From Hyphomonadaceae bacterium UBA1001 (GTDB lineage Bacteria; Pseudomonadota; Alphaproteobacteria; Caulobacterales; Aquidulcibacteraceae): a stretch of 11,050 nt of DNA. Under the pieces are notes generated by a model. It saw only the letters and a list, made by a program, of their open reading frames with translations. It searched no databases and was not told the DNA's origin. Both the position numbers and the translations under genes were made by a program. The stretch's first letter is position 1. Each line of letters starts with the position of its first letter. Of the stretch, positions 1 to 7,056 are shown in pieces. The stretch covers positions 1 to 11,050 of the forward strand of contig DBAV01000122.1 in assembly GCA_002291875.1 (NCBI GenBank), in the 5' to 3' direction.

Positions 1-822
1 GGCGCGGTGCTGCCCAATCTGCGCCTGGGCCTGAGGCTGGGCCAGCGGCCTTTGCTGATCCTGACCACCACCCCGCGCCCGACCCCCGCCCTGCGCGCCT
101 TGCTGGCCGAGCCGTCGGTGACACTGGTGCACGCCACCAGCCGCGCGAACCGGCGCAATCTGGCGCCCGATTTCCTGGTCACGCTGGATGGGCTCTATGG
201 CGGGTCGGCGATCGCCCGCCAGGAGATCGGCGGCGAGATGCTGGCCGACCCCGAGGGCGGGGTGGTGGCGCGTGCCGCGATCGACGCCGCCCGCCGTGCC
301 AGCGTCCCGCCCCTCGAGCGCGTGCTGGTCGCGGTCGATCCGCCCGCCGGCGAGGGCGCGGCATCGGACGCCTGCGGCATCGTGGTGGCCGGCCGCTTCG
401 AGGAAGCGGGCACCCAGCACGCGGCCATCCTGGCCGATGCCACCGTCCAGGGGTTGCCGCCGGCAGGCTGGGCGCGCGCGGTGATGGCCGCGGCCGAGGC
501 GTGGGCTGCCGGCCATGTGGTGATCGAGGCGAACGGCACGGGCGCCGCCGCGCGCGAGGTGCTGCGCCTGGCCGACCCGTCGGTGCCGGTCCGGTCGGTG
601 AATGCGCGCCAGTCCAAGGTCGACCGGGCCTTGCCCGTGGGCGCGCTCTATGCCGCCGGACGCGTGGTCCATGTCGGCGCCTTTCCCGCGCTCGAGGACG
701 AGCTGGCGATGCTCGGCACACCGGCGCTGACCCACTCGCCCGACCGCGCCGACGCCCTGGTGTGGGCGGTGCGCGCCTTGCTGCTGGACCCCCAGCCACG
801 GCCGACCGTGGTGCGGCTGTGA
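1..822 (+). CDS. Large terminase subunit, C-terminal part (GTA/phage type), 5'-truncated by window
   Basis: This is the DNA-packaging motor of a phage or gene transfer agent: the ATPase pumps DNA into the prohead and the nuclease cuts it. The reading frame is open from base 1, so the start and the Walker A/B motifs lie upstream; a GTG at 7 is internal. Of 273 visible residues, the first block has the TTTPRP coupling motif (22-27) that ends the ATPase domain. The RuvC/RNase H-like nuclease follows, with its expected acids: D113 in VAVDPP, E176 in VIEANGTG, and D248/D251 in HSPDRADALVWAV. The family resemblance is to the alphaproteobacterial GTA terminase (gp2-like), recognised from motifs rather than a search. 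No portal, protease or capsid gene follows, which is unusual, since terminase is normally followed at once by portal. It may be a GTA remnant, a prophage remnant or a dispersed GTA locus. The visible domain shows no frameshift. Confidence 0.85.
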   Translation, partial: GAVLPNLRLGLRLGQRPLLILTTTPRPTPALRALLAEPSVTLVHATSRANRRNLAPDFLVTLDGLYGGSAIARQEIGGEMLADPEGGVVARAAIDAARRASVPPLERVLVAVDPPAGEGAASDACGIVVAGRFEEAGTQHAAILADATVQGLPPAGWARAVMAAAEAWAAGHVVIEANGTGAAAREVLRLADPSVPVRSVNARQSKVDRALPVGALYAAGRVVHVGAFPALEDELAMLGTPALTHSPDRADALVWAVRALLLDPQPRPTVVRL

Positions 823-845
823 GCGACACGCGCCTTGACCGGGGC

Positions 846-894
846 GGGTCACCTTGACCCGTGCGCGGACCAGGAGCGCGGGCCTCTGGCCCGC
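846..894. terminator. Two GC-rich hairpins downstream of terminase, possible terminator/repeat element
   Basis: GGGTCA-CCT-TGACCC (846-860) is a 6-bp stem with a 3-nt loop, starting 23 nt after the terminase stop. GCGGGCC-TCT-GGCCCGC (878-894) is a 7-bp stem with a 3-nt loop. No T-tract follows, so a classical intrinsic terminator is not shown. The second hairpin resembles the palindromic repeat family found in the other gaps. The rest of the 823-989 gap shows no clear gene or strong promoter. Confidence 0.4.
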
Positions 895-975
895 AGCACA
901 CTGCGCACGACTATCGCCTCGCCCCGTGACGCGTCCGAAACTTGACGCCACCGACCGCACGGGCCAGCGTGTCCC

Positions 976-985
976 GAGGGGGAAG
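976..985 (+). promoter_or_regulatory. Purine-rich ribosome binding site that sets the DUF3883 start
   Basis: GAGGGGGAAG lies 4 nt before a TTG at 990. This favours TTG 990 over the in-frame TTG 942 or GTG 969. The 990 start also gives an N terminus (MAWSDCENDLIVADYFAML) that begins at the conserved block expected for this family. Confidence 0.5.
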
Positions 986-989
986 TGGG

Positions 990-1823
990 TTGGCGTGGAG
1001 CGACTGCGAGAATGACCTGATCGTAGCCGACTATTTCGCCATGCTGCGGATGGAGCTGCGCGGCGAAGCCTATGTCAAGGCGCACCGTCGGCGCGCTTTG
1101 CTGCCGCTCCTCGACGGCCGATCCGAAAGCTCGATAGAGTTCAAGCACCAGAACATATCGGCTGTTCTGCTCGGTTTGGGAGAACCTTGGATCGAGGGGT
1201 ACAAGCCTGCCGCAAACTTTCAGGATTCGCTGGTTGATGCAGTGCTGCGCGCCCTCGGTGCGCAGAGCGGCTGGACGCTTGATCATATGCGCTCCCAAGG
1301 CGCAATGCGGATGCGCGAGGACGCACTTTCGGGCTTCTGGTTCGGCCCGCCGCCCACCTTGTCCAACGCGGCGGCGCCGATAACGCCGGCTGACTTGGCT
1401 GCGGTGTCGCGGCGCGTGGATGTAGCGGCGCGCGATGCCGAAAACCGTGCGTTGGGCGAGGCTGGCGAAGCGTTCATCTTCGACCTCGAGCGGATGCGCC
1501 TTCGCGATGCCGGCAAGCGCCACCTCGCGGATCGGGTGCGATGGGTCTCGCGCGATGAAGGCGATGGGGCAGGCTTCGACATTGCCAGCTTTGACGAGCG
1601 CGGTCGCGAGCGCCTGATAGAAGTCAAAACCACCAATGGGTGGGAGCGCACGCCTTTTCACGTCACCCGCAACGAACTGGCGGTGGCCGATGCACACCGC
1701 AACACCTGGGTGCTGGCGCGGCTGCACGATTTTGCCCGCTCGCCCAGGGGCTTCGAGCTTCGCCCGCCGCTCCAGAACCATGTCGCGCTGACACCGACCA
1801 CCTTTCTCGCATCGTTGATCTAG
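990..1823 (+). CDS. DUF3883 (NO VEIN C-terminal) domain protein, putative PD-(D/E)XK nuclease-like
   Basis: A 277-residue cytosolic protein with no membrane segment. Residues 2-90 form the conserved N-terminal block typical of bacterial DUF3883 proteins (ENDLIVADYFAML, SIEFKHQNISAVL, PWIEGYKPAANFQ). Residues 153-277 form the DUF3883 domain, whose fold is related to PD-(D/E)XK nucleases: acidic GEAGE (156-160), D197 in GFDIASFD, and E211-x-K213 in LIEVKTTNG. All likely active-site residues are present, so nuclease or nucleic-acid binding activity is possible; no substrate is established for this family. The start at TTG 990 is chosen from the ribosome binding site and family N terminus; an upstream TTG at 942 would add 16 residues. 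The gene is visibly less GC-rich than its neighbours (ATA, TTG, GTT, AGA-type sequence), which suggests transfer. A large restriction-modification gene lies just downstream, so a defence role is an inference. Confidence 0.8.
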   Translation: MAWSDCENDLIVADYFAMLRMELRGEAYVKAHRRRALLPLLDGRSESSIEFKHQNISAVLLGLGEPWIEGYKPAANFQDSLVDAVLRALGAQSGWTLDHMRSQGAMRMREDALSGFWFGPPPTLSNAAAPITPADLAAVSRRVDVAARDAENRALGEAGEAFIFDLERMRLRDAGKRHLADRVRWVSRDEGDGAGFDIASFDERGRERLIEVKTTNGWERTPFHVTRNELAVADAHRNTWVLARLHDFARSPRGFELRPPLQNHVALTPTTFLASLI

Positions 1824-1858
1824 ATATATCGCTGCCCCATCGCCCGCTGCGCGGCCAC

Positions 1859-1878
1859 TTCCCCCGTGAACGGGGGAA
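1859..1878 (+). terminator. Hairpin downstream of the DUF3883 gene
   Basis: TTCCCCCG-TGAA-CGGGGGAA is a perfect 8-bp stem with a 4-nt loop, 35 nt after the DUF3883 stop. The following bases (gagatgtgtttg) hold only a weak T-run, so termination is plausible but not certain. Confidence 0.5.
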
Positions 1879-1903
1879 GAGATGTGTTTGCAGGCCATGG
1901 TTT

Positions 1904-1945
1904 CCTCTCCCGCCCGCGGGGGCGGTGCCCGAAGGGCGGAGGGGG
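1904..1945. repeat. GC-rich nested inverted repeat upstream of the SemiSWEET gene
   Basis: CCGCCC at 1910-1915 can pair either with GGGCGG at 1920-1925 or with the identical GGGCGG at 1934-1939, giving mutually exclusive hairpins. A small GCCC-GAA-GGGC hairpin (1927-1937) sits inside the larger one. It resembles the short GC-rich palindromic elements found between genes in many Alphaproteobacteria. An attenuator role is possible but nothing in the sequence proves it. The rest of 1824-2007 shows no gene. Confidence 0.4.
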
Positions 1946-2007
1946 GCGGGCTCGCGGCACCAGGGCGGCACCGCGCGCAATCTCATGGACGCACCAAGGG
2001 GGACAAC

Positions 2008-2274
2008 ATGCAGTTCGACGCGACCGAAGGCCTGGGCATGGTGGCAGGCCTGATCGGGGCGCTGTGCATGCTGCCCCAGGCCCTCAAGATCTGGCGCACC
2101 GGCAGCGCCGAGGATGTCAGCTGGGTGATGTATCTGATGGCCGCAGTCGCGGCCGCGATGTGGACGACCTATGGTGTGCTGCGCGGGGCCCCGTCGCTGA
2201 TGCTGTGGAACCTGGTCAGCTTCACCATGGCCACCTCGGTCCTGGTGCTGAAGTTCCGCACCCGCCCCCGCTGA
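2008..2274 (+). CDS. SemiSWEET / MtN3-family small sugar transporter
   Basis: An 88-residue inner-membrane protein made of one three-helix bundle, the usual size for bacterial SemiSWEETs, which dimerise to move sugars down their gradient. Likely helices are about residues 8-28, 38-57 and 62-82. The PQ-loop motif is visible in the first helix (LPQALKIW, P23-Q24), followed by the typical GSAEDVSWVMY. W52 in WTTYG and N68 in WNLVSF match the Trp and Asn that line the sugar pocket in characterised SemiSWEETs. The start is ATG 2008, preceded by an AAGGGGG ribosome binding site at 1996-2002; in-frame extensions up to 1882 run through the repeat element and are not convincing. It is transcribed with the flow of its neighbours but separated from both by hairpins, so it is probably its own unit. 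Its substrate cannot be read from the sequence. Confidence 0.85.
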   Translation: MQFDATEGLGMVAGLIGALCMLPQALKIWRTGSAEDVSWVMYLMAAVAAAMWTTYGVLRGAPSLMLWNLVSFTMATSVLVLKFRTRPR

Positions 2275-2284
2275 CCCGGCACCC

Positions 2285-2308
2285 CGGACCGCCGGTCCGC
2301 AGACCGGC
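2285..2308. terminator. Overlapping inverted repeats after the SemiSWEET gene
   Basis: CGGACC-GCC-GGTCCG (2285-2299) and GCCGGTC-CGCA-GACCGGC (2291-2308) overlap and are alternatives, beginning 10 nt after the SemiSWEET stop. There is no T-tract. The text AGACCGGCGCTCCGC (2301-2315) recurs at 5983-5996, so this belongs to a dispersed family. Confidence 0.4.
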
Positions 2309-2329
2309 GCTCCGCCGCGGTCCGGCAGC

Positions 2330-2363
2330 TTGCAGATGCGGGTGTCGCTGCTAGAAAGCAGCG
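2330..2363 (+). promoter_or_regulatory. Candidate promoter with a palindrome over the -10 of the restriction-modification gene
   Basis: TTGCAG (2330-2335) and TAGAAA (2352-2357) are spaced 16 bp and could be a weak -35/-10 pair. A perfect 7-bp inverted repeat CGCTGCT-AGAA-AGCAGCG (2346-2363) covers the -10 and ends just before the GGGAGG ribosome binding site at 2365-2370, which is 11 nt from the ATG. As DNA it could be an operator; as RNA it could be a hairpin beside the ribosome binding site. No separate controller gene is seen nearby. Confidence 0.35.
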
Positions 2364-2381
2364 CGGGAGGCGGGCCAATCC

Positions 2382-5300
2382 ATGACGACGCACGCGGCGA
2401 CCCCCGAGGGCGTCGACGATTTCATCGCCCGGTGGTCGGGCCAGCGCGGCGGCTCCGAGCGCGCAAACTATCAGATGTTCCTGTCCGAGCTGTGCGACGT
2501 GCTGGAGGTGCCGCGCCCTGATCCCGCCAGCGACAACACGGCGACCAACGATTACGTCTTCGAGCGCGCGGTGCGCGAGATCGGCCGTGAAGGCGCCATC
2601 TCGAACCGCCGCATCGATCTTTACAAGCGCGGCTGCTTTATCCTCGAGGCCAAGCAGTCACGTCAGGGTGACAGCCCCAAGGCCCTGCAGACCGACCTTT
2701 TCGGCCCGACCACGCACATTGTCGCAGAACGAAGGTCGAGGGCCGACAAGAACTGGGACGTGCTGATGCAGAACGCCCGGCGGCAGGCCGAGGATTACGT
2801 CCGCCTGCTGCCGCGCGAGCATGCCTCCCCGCCCTTCGTCATCGTCTGCGATGTGGGTGTGTGCCTGGAACTCTACAGCAATTTTCGCGGCGACGGGCGC
2901 GCCTACGATCAGTTCCCCGACCGGCGGCGGTTCCGCATCTATCTGGAGGACCTGCGCGAGCCCGGGACACGCGAAATGCTGGCGCAGCTCTTCGACCGCG
3001 ACCGCGTGCACGACCTCGACCCCACCCGCCGGTCGGCACGGGTCACGCGCGAGATTGCCCAAAGGCTGGCGGCGGTGTCCAAGGCGCTCGAAGCCGAGCG
3101 TCACCCGCCCGAGCAGGTGGCGGCGTTCCTGTCGCGCTGCCTGTTCACGATGTTCGCAGAAGACGTCAAACTGCTGCCCGAAAAATCCTTCCGCGACGTG
3201 CTGCAACGCTGCGTGGTCGAGCCCGGCAAGTTCAAGCCCTTTCTTGAACAGTTGTGGGCGGCGATGGATACTGGCGATTTCGCCTACGCAATCGAGCAGA
3301 AAGTCCCGCGCTTCAACGGCCAGTTCTTTAAGGACCGCACTGCGTTCGCCTTGGGCGCGGAAGAGATCGGCGAACTGAAAAGGGCCGCCGATTACAATTG
3401 GGACGACGTCGAGCCTGCCATCTTTGGAACTCTGCTTGAACAGGCGCTCGATCCGGTCGAGCGGCGTCAGCTTGGCGCGCACTATACCCCGCGCGCCTAT
3501 GTCGAGCGGCTGGTAATGGCCACGGTGATCGACCCGCTGCGCCAGGACTGGGAGGCCGCGCTGGCCACGGCAGAGCGCCAGAAGGCGGAAAAGCGCGACA
3601 ACGAGGCGGCGGCGACGCTCCGGGCATTCCACCACCGGCTGTGCGATACGCGCGTGCTCGACCCGGCCTGTGGCACGGGCAATTTCCTCTATGTCGCGCT
3701 CGAGTTGATGAAGCGGCTGGAGGGCGAGGTGCAGGAGGCGCTGGCCGACCTGGGCGAGACGCTGAGCCTCGACAAGACCGTCGATCCGCACCAGTTCCTC
3801 GGCATCGAGTTGAACCCGCGCGCCGCCGCCATTGCCGAAACGGTGTTGTGGATCGGCTTCCTGCAATGGCACTTCCGCAACAATTCCGCGAGGCCCGCCG
3901 AGCCCATCCTGCGCGCCTTCCGCAATATCGAGTGCCGCGACGCGATGCTGACCTGGGACGGTGCGCCGGTGCCCGCGGTGGTCACGGACCCGACCGGCGG
4001 CAGGGTCGAGGCCTATCCCAATCCGCGCCGGCCCGCTTGGCCGGAGGCCGAGTTCATCGTCGGCAATCCGCCCTTCATCGGCGGCAAGGACCTGCGCGCG
4101 CGGCTGGGCGATGGCTACACCGAGGCCCTGTGGGCGGCCCACCCCAAGATGAACGACAGCGCCGATTTCGTGATGTACTGGTGGGACCGCGCGGCCGAAA
4201 TCCTGACCGCGAAAGACAGCGTGCTGCGGCGCTTCGGGCTGGTGACGACCAATTCCATAAGCCAGGTGTTCCAGCGCCGCGTGGTCGAGCGGCATCTGTC
4301 GGGCAGGGCGCCGCTGTCGCTGGTGATGGCGATCCCCGACCACCCCTGGACCAAGGCCGCACCCGAGGCCGCCGCCGTGCGCATCGCCATGACCGTCGCG
4401 CAGGCGGGCGAGGGCGACGGGGTCCTGCGCGAAGTGCTGCGCGAGGCGGCGCTGGACACCGACACGCCGGTGATCGAACTGTGCGAGGCGTTCGGCCGGA
4501 TCAATCCGGACCTGACGGTCGGGGTGGACCTCGGAGCAGCTTCGGCTTTGTTGGCGAACGAGGGTATGTCCGCTCGTGGAATGGTTCTGCATGGCGCAGG
4601 CTTTATCGTAACTCCCGCGCAAGCTGAATATTTAGGGCGTTTGCATCGCAAAGGTTTAGACAAACACATTCGCCACTATCGTAATGGGCGCGATCTAACT
4701 GATAGGCCACGTGGCGTCTTGGTGATCGACCTTTTTGGTCTCACCGCGGATGAAGTGCGCGAGCGCTTTCCAGAGGTCTATCAGCATGTAAAGATGGAAG
4801 TGAAGGAGAAGATCAATATCGGGAAAGATGGCGAAAAACAGCTTGTTGGTCGCGATTGGAATAACCGTCAGTATCGCAGAGAAAACTGGTGGTTGTTCGG
4901 AGAAAACATTCCCGAACTGCGGAAAGCGCTCGAAGGCCTGCGCCGCTACATCGCGACGGTGGAGACCACCAAGCACCGGGTGTTCCAGTTCCTCGACGCC
5001 GCGATCCTGCCGGACAACATGCTGGTCGCCATCGGCTCGGATGACGCCTTTCACCTCGGCGTGCTGTCCTCGCGCATCCATGGCGGTTGGGCCATCCGCG
5101 CCGGTGGCTGGCTGGGGATGGGCAATGACCCCCGCTATTCGAAATCGCGCTGCTTCGACCCCTTCCCTTTCCCCGCCGCCACCGACGCGCAGAAGGAGTC
5201 CATCCGCACCGTCGCCGAGGCGCTCGACGCGCACCGCAAGCGTGTCCTGGCCGAGCACCCGCATCTGACCCTGACGGGCCTCTACAATGTGCGCGAAAAG

Positions 5301-5855
5301 CTGCGCGCCGGCATCGCGCCCGACGCCCTGGACGCCGCCGACCGGCGCACCTTCGACGATGGCCTGCTGCTGATCCTGAACGAGTATCACGACACGCTGG
5401 ATGCCGCGGTCGCCGCCGCCTATGGCTGGGCGGCTGACCTGTCGGATGAGGCCATCCTGCAGAACCTCGTGGCGCTGAACCGCGAACGCGCGGCGCAGGA
5501 GGCGCGCGGGCAGGTGCAGTGGCTGCGCCCCGACTATCAGCAGCCGCGCTTTGGCCGTGGCGCCGCAGCGCCCGTCCAGGGCGAGGCCGATTTCGGCGAA
5601 GACGCGCCCGACACCACCCGCCCGCGTTTCCCCACCGGCGACGACCGCGCCGAGACCGCCATCGTCATGCAGGTGCTGGCCGGAACACACAGCCCGCTGA
5701 CCGAGACCGCGCTCGCGGCCCGGTTCGCCCAGGGCCAGAAAGTGCTGGAGCGGGTTCGCGCCGTCCTGCGGGCGCTCGCGCGCATGGGCATTGTGGTGCA
5801 CGACAGGGACCGGGGCTTTACACTGCGCCGCCCCGGCACGGCCCCCACCCGCTGA
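2382..5855 (+). CDS. MmeI-type (type IIG/IIL) single-chain restriction-modification enzyme
   Basis: A 1157-residue fusion of endonuclease, N6-adenine methyltransferase and target recognition. Enzymes of this type bind an asymmetric site, methylate an adenine and cut a fixed distance downstream. The N-terminal nuclease motif is D79-x9-E89-x-K91 (RIDL...FILEAKQS), with the spacing known from MmeI. A helical spacer follows (FLSRCLFTMFAEDVKLLP), then the methyltransferase: LGAHYTPRAYVERLV (364-378), SAM-binding motif I LDPACGTGNF (426-435) and catalytic motif IV NPPF (562-565). The target-recognition region is expected about 690-930 and ends near the conserved GNDPRYSKSRCFDPFPFP (914-931). The C terminus (about 1070-1157) looks like a winged-helix appendage. 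All key residues are present, so both activities look intact. Bases about 4530-4920 are more AT-rich, with TTA, CTA, GTA and AGG-type codons, unlike flanking sequence. Specificity cannot be read by eye. Family members that only methylate exist, but they usually lack the D-ExK motif. Confidence 0.9.
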   Translation: MTTHAATPEGVDDFIARWSGQRGGSERANYQMFLSELCDVLEVPRPDPASDNTATNDYVFERAVREIGREGAISNRRIDLYKRGCFILEAKQSRQGDSPKALQTDLFGPTTHIVAERRSRADKNWDVLMQNARRQAEDYVRLLPREHASPPFVIVCDVGVCLELYSNFRGDGRAYDQFPDRRRFRIYLEDLREPGTREMLAQLFDRDRVHDLDPTRRSARVTREIAQRLAAVSKALEAERHPPEQVAAFLSRCLFTMFAEDVKLLPEKSFRDVLQRCVVEPGKFKPFLEQLWAAMDTGDFAYAIEQKVPRFNGQFFKDRTAFALGAEEIGELKRAADYNWDDVEPAIFGTLLEQALDPVERRQLGAHYTPRAYVERLVMATVIDPLRQDWEAALATAERQKAEKRDNEAAATLRAFHHRLCDTRVLDPACGTGNFLYVALELMKRLEGEVQEALADLGETLSLDKTVDPHQFLGIELNPRAAAIAETVLWIGFLQWHFRNNSARPAEPILRAFRNIECRDAMLTWDGAPVPAVVTDPTGGRVEAYPNPRRPAWPEAEFIVGNPPFIGGKDLRARLGDGYTEALWAAHPKMNDSADFVMYWWDRAAEILTAKDSVLRRFGLVTTNSISQVFQRRVVERHLSGRAPLSLVMAIPDHPWTKAAPEAAAVRIAMTVAQAGEGDGVLREVLREAALDTDTPVIELCEAFGRINPDLTVGVDLGAASALLANEGMSARGMVLHGAGFIVTPAQAEYLGRLHRKGLDKHIRHYRNGRDLTDRPRGVLVIDLFGLTADEVRERFPEVYQHVKMEVKEKINIGKDGEKQLVGRDWNNRQYRRENWWLFGENIPELRKALEGLRRYIATVETTKHRVFQFLDAAILPDNMLVAIGSDDAFHLGVLSSRIHGGWAIRAGGWLGMGNDPRYSKSRCFDPFPFPAATDAQKESIRTVAEALDAHRKRVLAEHPHLTLTGLYNVREKLRAGIAPDALDAADRRTFDDGLLLILNEYHDTLDAAVAAAYGWAADLSDEAILQNLVALNRERAAQEARGQVQWLRPDYQQPRFGRGAAAPVQGEADFGEDAPDTTRPRFPTGDDRAETAIVMQVLAGTHSPLTETALAARFAQGQKVLERVRAVLRALARMGIVVHDRDRGFTLRRPGTAPTR

Positions 5856-5859
5856 CCCC

Positions 5860-5923
5860 GGACCGCGGGCCTCCGTGCCCGCCCCTTTCCACGAACCGTT
5901 GCGGGCCCGGAGGCCCGCGGTCC
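5860..5923. terminator. Large inverted repeat between convergent restriction-modification and ilvC genes
   Basis: The arms 5860-5882 and 5901-5923 pair over 23 bp with one mismatch; the outer 16 bp are perfect. The loop is 18 nt. It begins 4 nt after the restriction-modification stop and faces the ilvC stop, so it could act as a bidirectional terminator although it lacks T-tracts. The right arm differs at only 3 of 23 positions from the repeat unit at 9656-9678, so it is also a member of the dispersed palindromic family. Confidence 0.55.
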
Positions 5924-5940
5924 GCGGTGCCAGCACCGGC

Positions 5941-5991
5941 GCGCCGGTCTCCTGACCGGCAGGGCGCAAACGCCGGTCAGGAGACCGGCGC
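5941..5991. repeat. Perfect 20-bp inverted repeat downstream of ilvC
   Basis: Bases 5941-5960 and 5972-5991 are perfect reverse complements with an 11-nt loop (5961-5971). It ends 13 nt from the ilvC stop on the opposite strand, so it probably forms the 3' hairpin of the ilvC transcript. Its right arm shares AGACCGGCGCTCCGC with the gap at 2301-2315. Confidence 0.6.
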
Positions 5992-6004
5992 TCCGCTGCG
6001 GGCG

Positions 6005-7024
6005 TCAGTTGCGGGCGCGGTCGACCAGCTTGCCGGCGCCGATCCAGGGCATCATGGCGCGCAGGCGGGTGCCGACGTCCTCGATCGGGTGCTCGGCAGC
6101 CAGGCGACGGCGTGCGCGGAACGAGGGCTGGCCGGCGCGGTTTTCCAGCATCCAGTCGCGCGCGAACCGGCCCTGCTGGATGTCGGCCAGAACCCGCTTC
6201 ATCTCGGCCTTGGTCTCGGCCGTCACGATGCGCGGCCCGGTGACGTATTCGCCGTATTCGGCCGTGTTCGAGATCGAATAGTTCATGTTGGCGATGCCGC
6301 CCTCATAGATCAGGTCGACGATCAGCTTGACCTCGTGCAGGCATTCGAAATAGGCCATCTCGGGCGCATAGCCGGCTTCGACCAGCGTTTCAAAGCCGGC
6401 CCGGATCAGTTCGACCAGGCCACCGCACAGCACCACCTGCTCGCCGAACAGGTCGGTCTCGCATTCCTCGCGGAAATTGGTCTGGATGATGCCCGAGCGT
6501 CCCCCGCCGATGGCCGAGGCATAGGACAGGCACAGCTCGTGCGCCCGGCCCGAGGCGTCGGCGTGCACCGCCACCAGACAGGGCACGCCGCCGCCCTTAA
6601 GATACTCGCCGCGCACGGTGTGGCCGGGGCCCTTGGGCGCGACCATGCCGACATCGACGCCCGGCGGGGGCTGGATCAGGCCGAAATGCACCGAAAACCC
6701 GTGCCCGAACAGCAGGGTCTGCCCCTCGCGCAGATGCGGGGCGATCTCGGCGGCATAGACGTCGGGCTGAAGCTCGTCGGGCGCCAGCACCATCAACACG
6801 TCGGCGCGCCGGGCGGCCTCGGCCACGCTGACCACCTCCAGGCCCTCGGCGCGGGCCTTGGCCGCGCTGGGCGAGCCGGGGCGCAGCGCGACCAGCACAC
6901 TCGGCACCGCGCTGTCGCGCAGGTTCAGCGCATGGGCATGGCCCTGGCTGCCATAGCCGACAATCGCCACGGCCTTGCCGCGGATCAAGGCGGGGTCGGT
7001 GTCGGCATCATAGTACACGCGCAT
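6005..7024 (-). CDS. ilvC: Ketol-acid reductoisomerase (NADP+), class I
   Basis: Catalyses the Mg2+- and NADPH-dependent rearrangement and reduction of acetolactate or acetohydroxybutyrate, the second common step of valine, leucine and isoleucine synthesis, in the cytosol. The 339 residues match the short class I form. The Rossmann motif is GYGSQGHAHALNL (23-35), and the RPGSPS loop (48-53), with S51 and S53, fits NADPH. Catalytic and metal residues are all present: H108 (FGHGF), K131 (APKGPGHTVRGEY), D191 and E195 (CETDLFGEQ), E227 and E231 (FECLHEVK), S252 (SISNTAEYGEY). The start ATG 7024 has AGGAG about 7 nt upstream and gives the family's MRVYYDAD N terminus; the GTG at 7060 would overlap the upstream gene and is rejected. 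The TetR gene ends 32 nt upstream on the same strand, so the two are probably cotranscribed. Other ilv genes are absent from the window. Confidence 0.95.
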   Translation of the reverse strand: MRVYYDADTDPALIRGKAVAIVGYGSQGHAHALNLRDSAVPSVLVALRPGSPSAAKARAEGLEVVSVAEAARRADVLMVLAPDELQPDVYAAEIAPHLREGQTLLFGHGFSVHFGLIQPPPGVDVGMVAPKGPGHTVRGEYLKGGGVPCLVAVHADASGRAHELCLSYASAIGGGRSGIIQTNFREECETDLFGEQVVLCGGLVELIRAGFETLVEAGYAPEMAYFECLHEVKLIVDLIYEGGIANMNYSISNTAEYGEYVTGPRIVTAETKAEMKRVLADIQQGRFARDWMLENRAGQPSFRARRRLAAEHPIEDVGTRLRAMMPWIGAGKLVDRARN

Positions 7025-7056
7025 CGGGGTCTCCTGTGGGTTGGACGCGGGATGGG

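Noticed and set aside
849..1898. 349-codon - strand open frame opposite the DUF3883 gene
   Set aside because: It has no recognisable domain and lies opposite a gene with conserved family blocks and an intact active-site motif.
1882..2007. Longer N terminus for the SemiSWEET protein
   Set aside because: It would translate the GC-rich inverted repeat; ATG 2008 has a good ribosome binding site and gives the normal family length.
2658..4622. 654-codon - strand open frame opposite the methyltransferase
   Set aside because: It lies fully inside the motif-bearing restriction-modification gene and has His/Arg/Gly-rich shadow composition with no recognisable domain.
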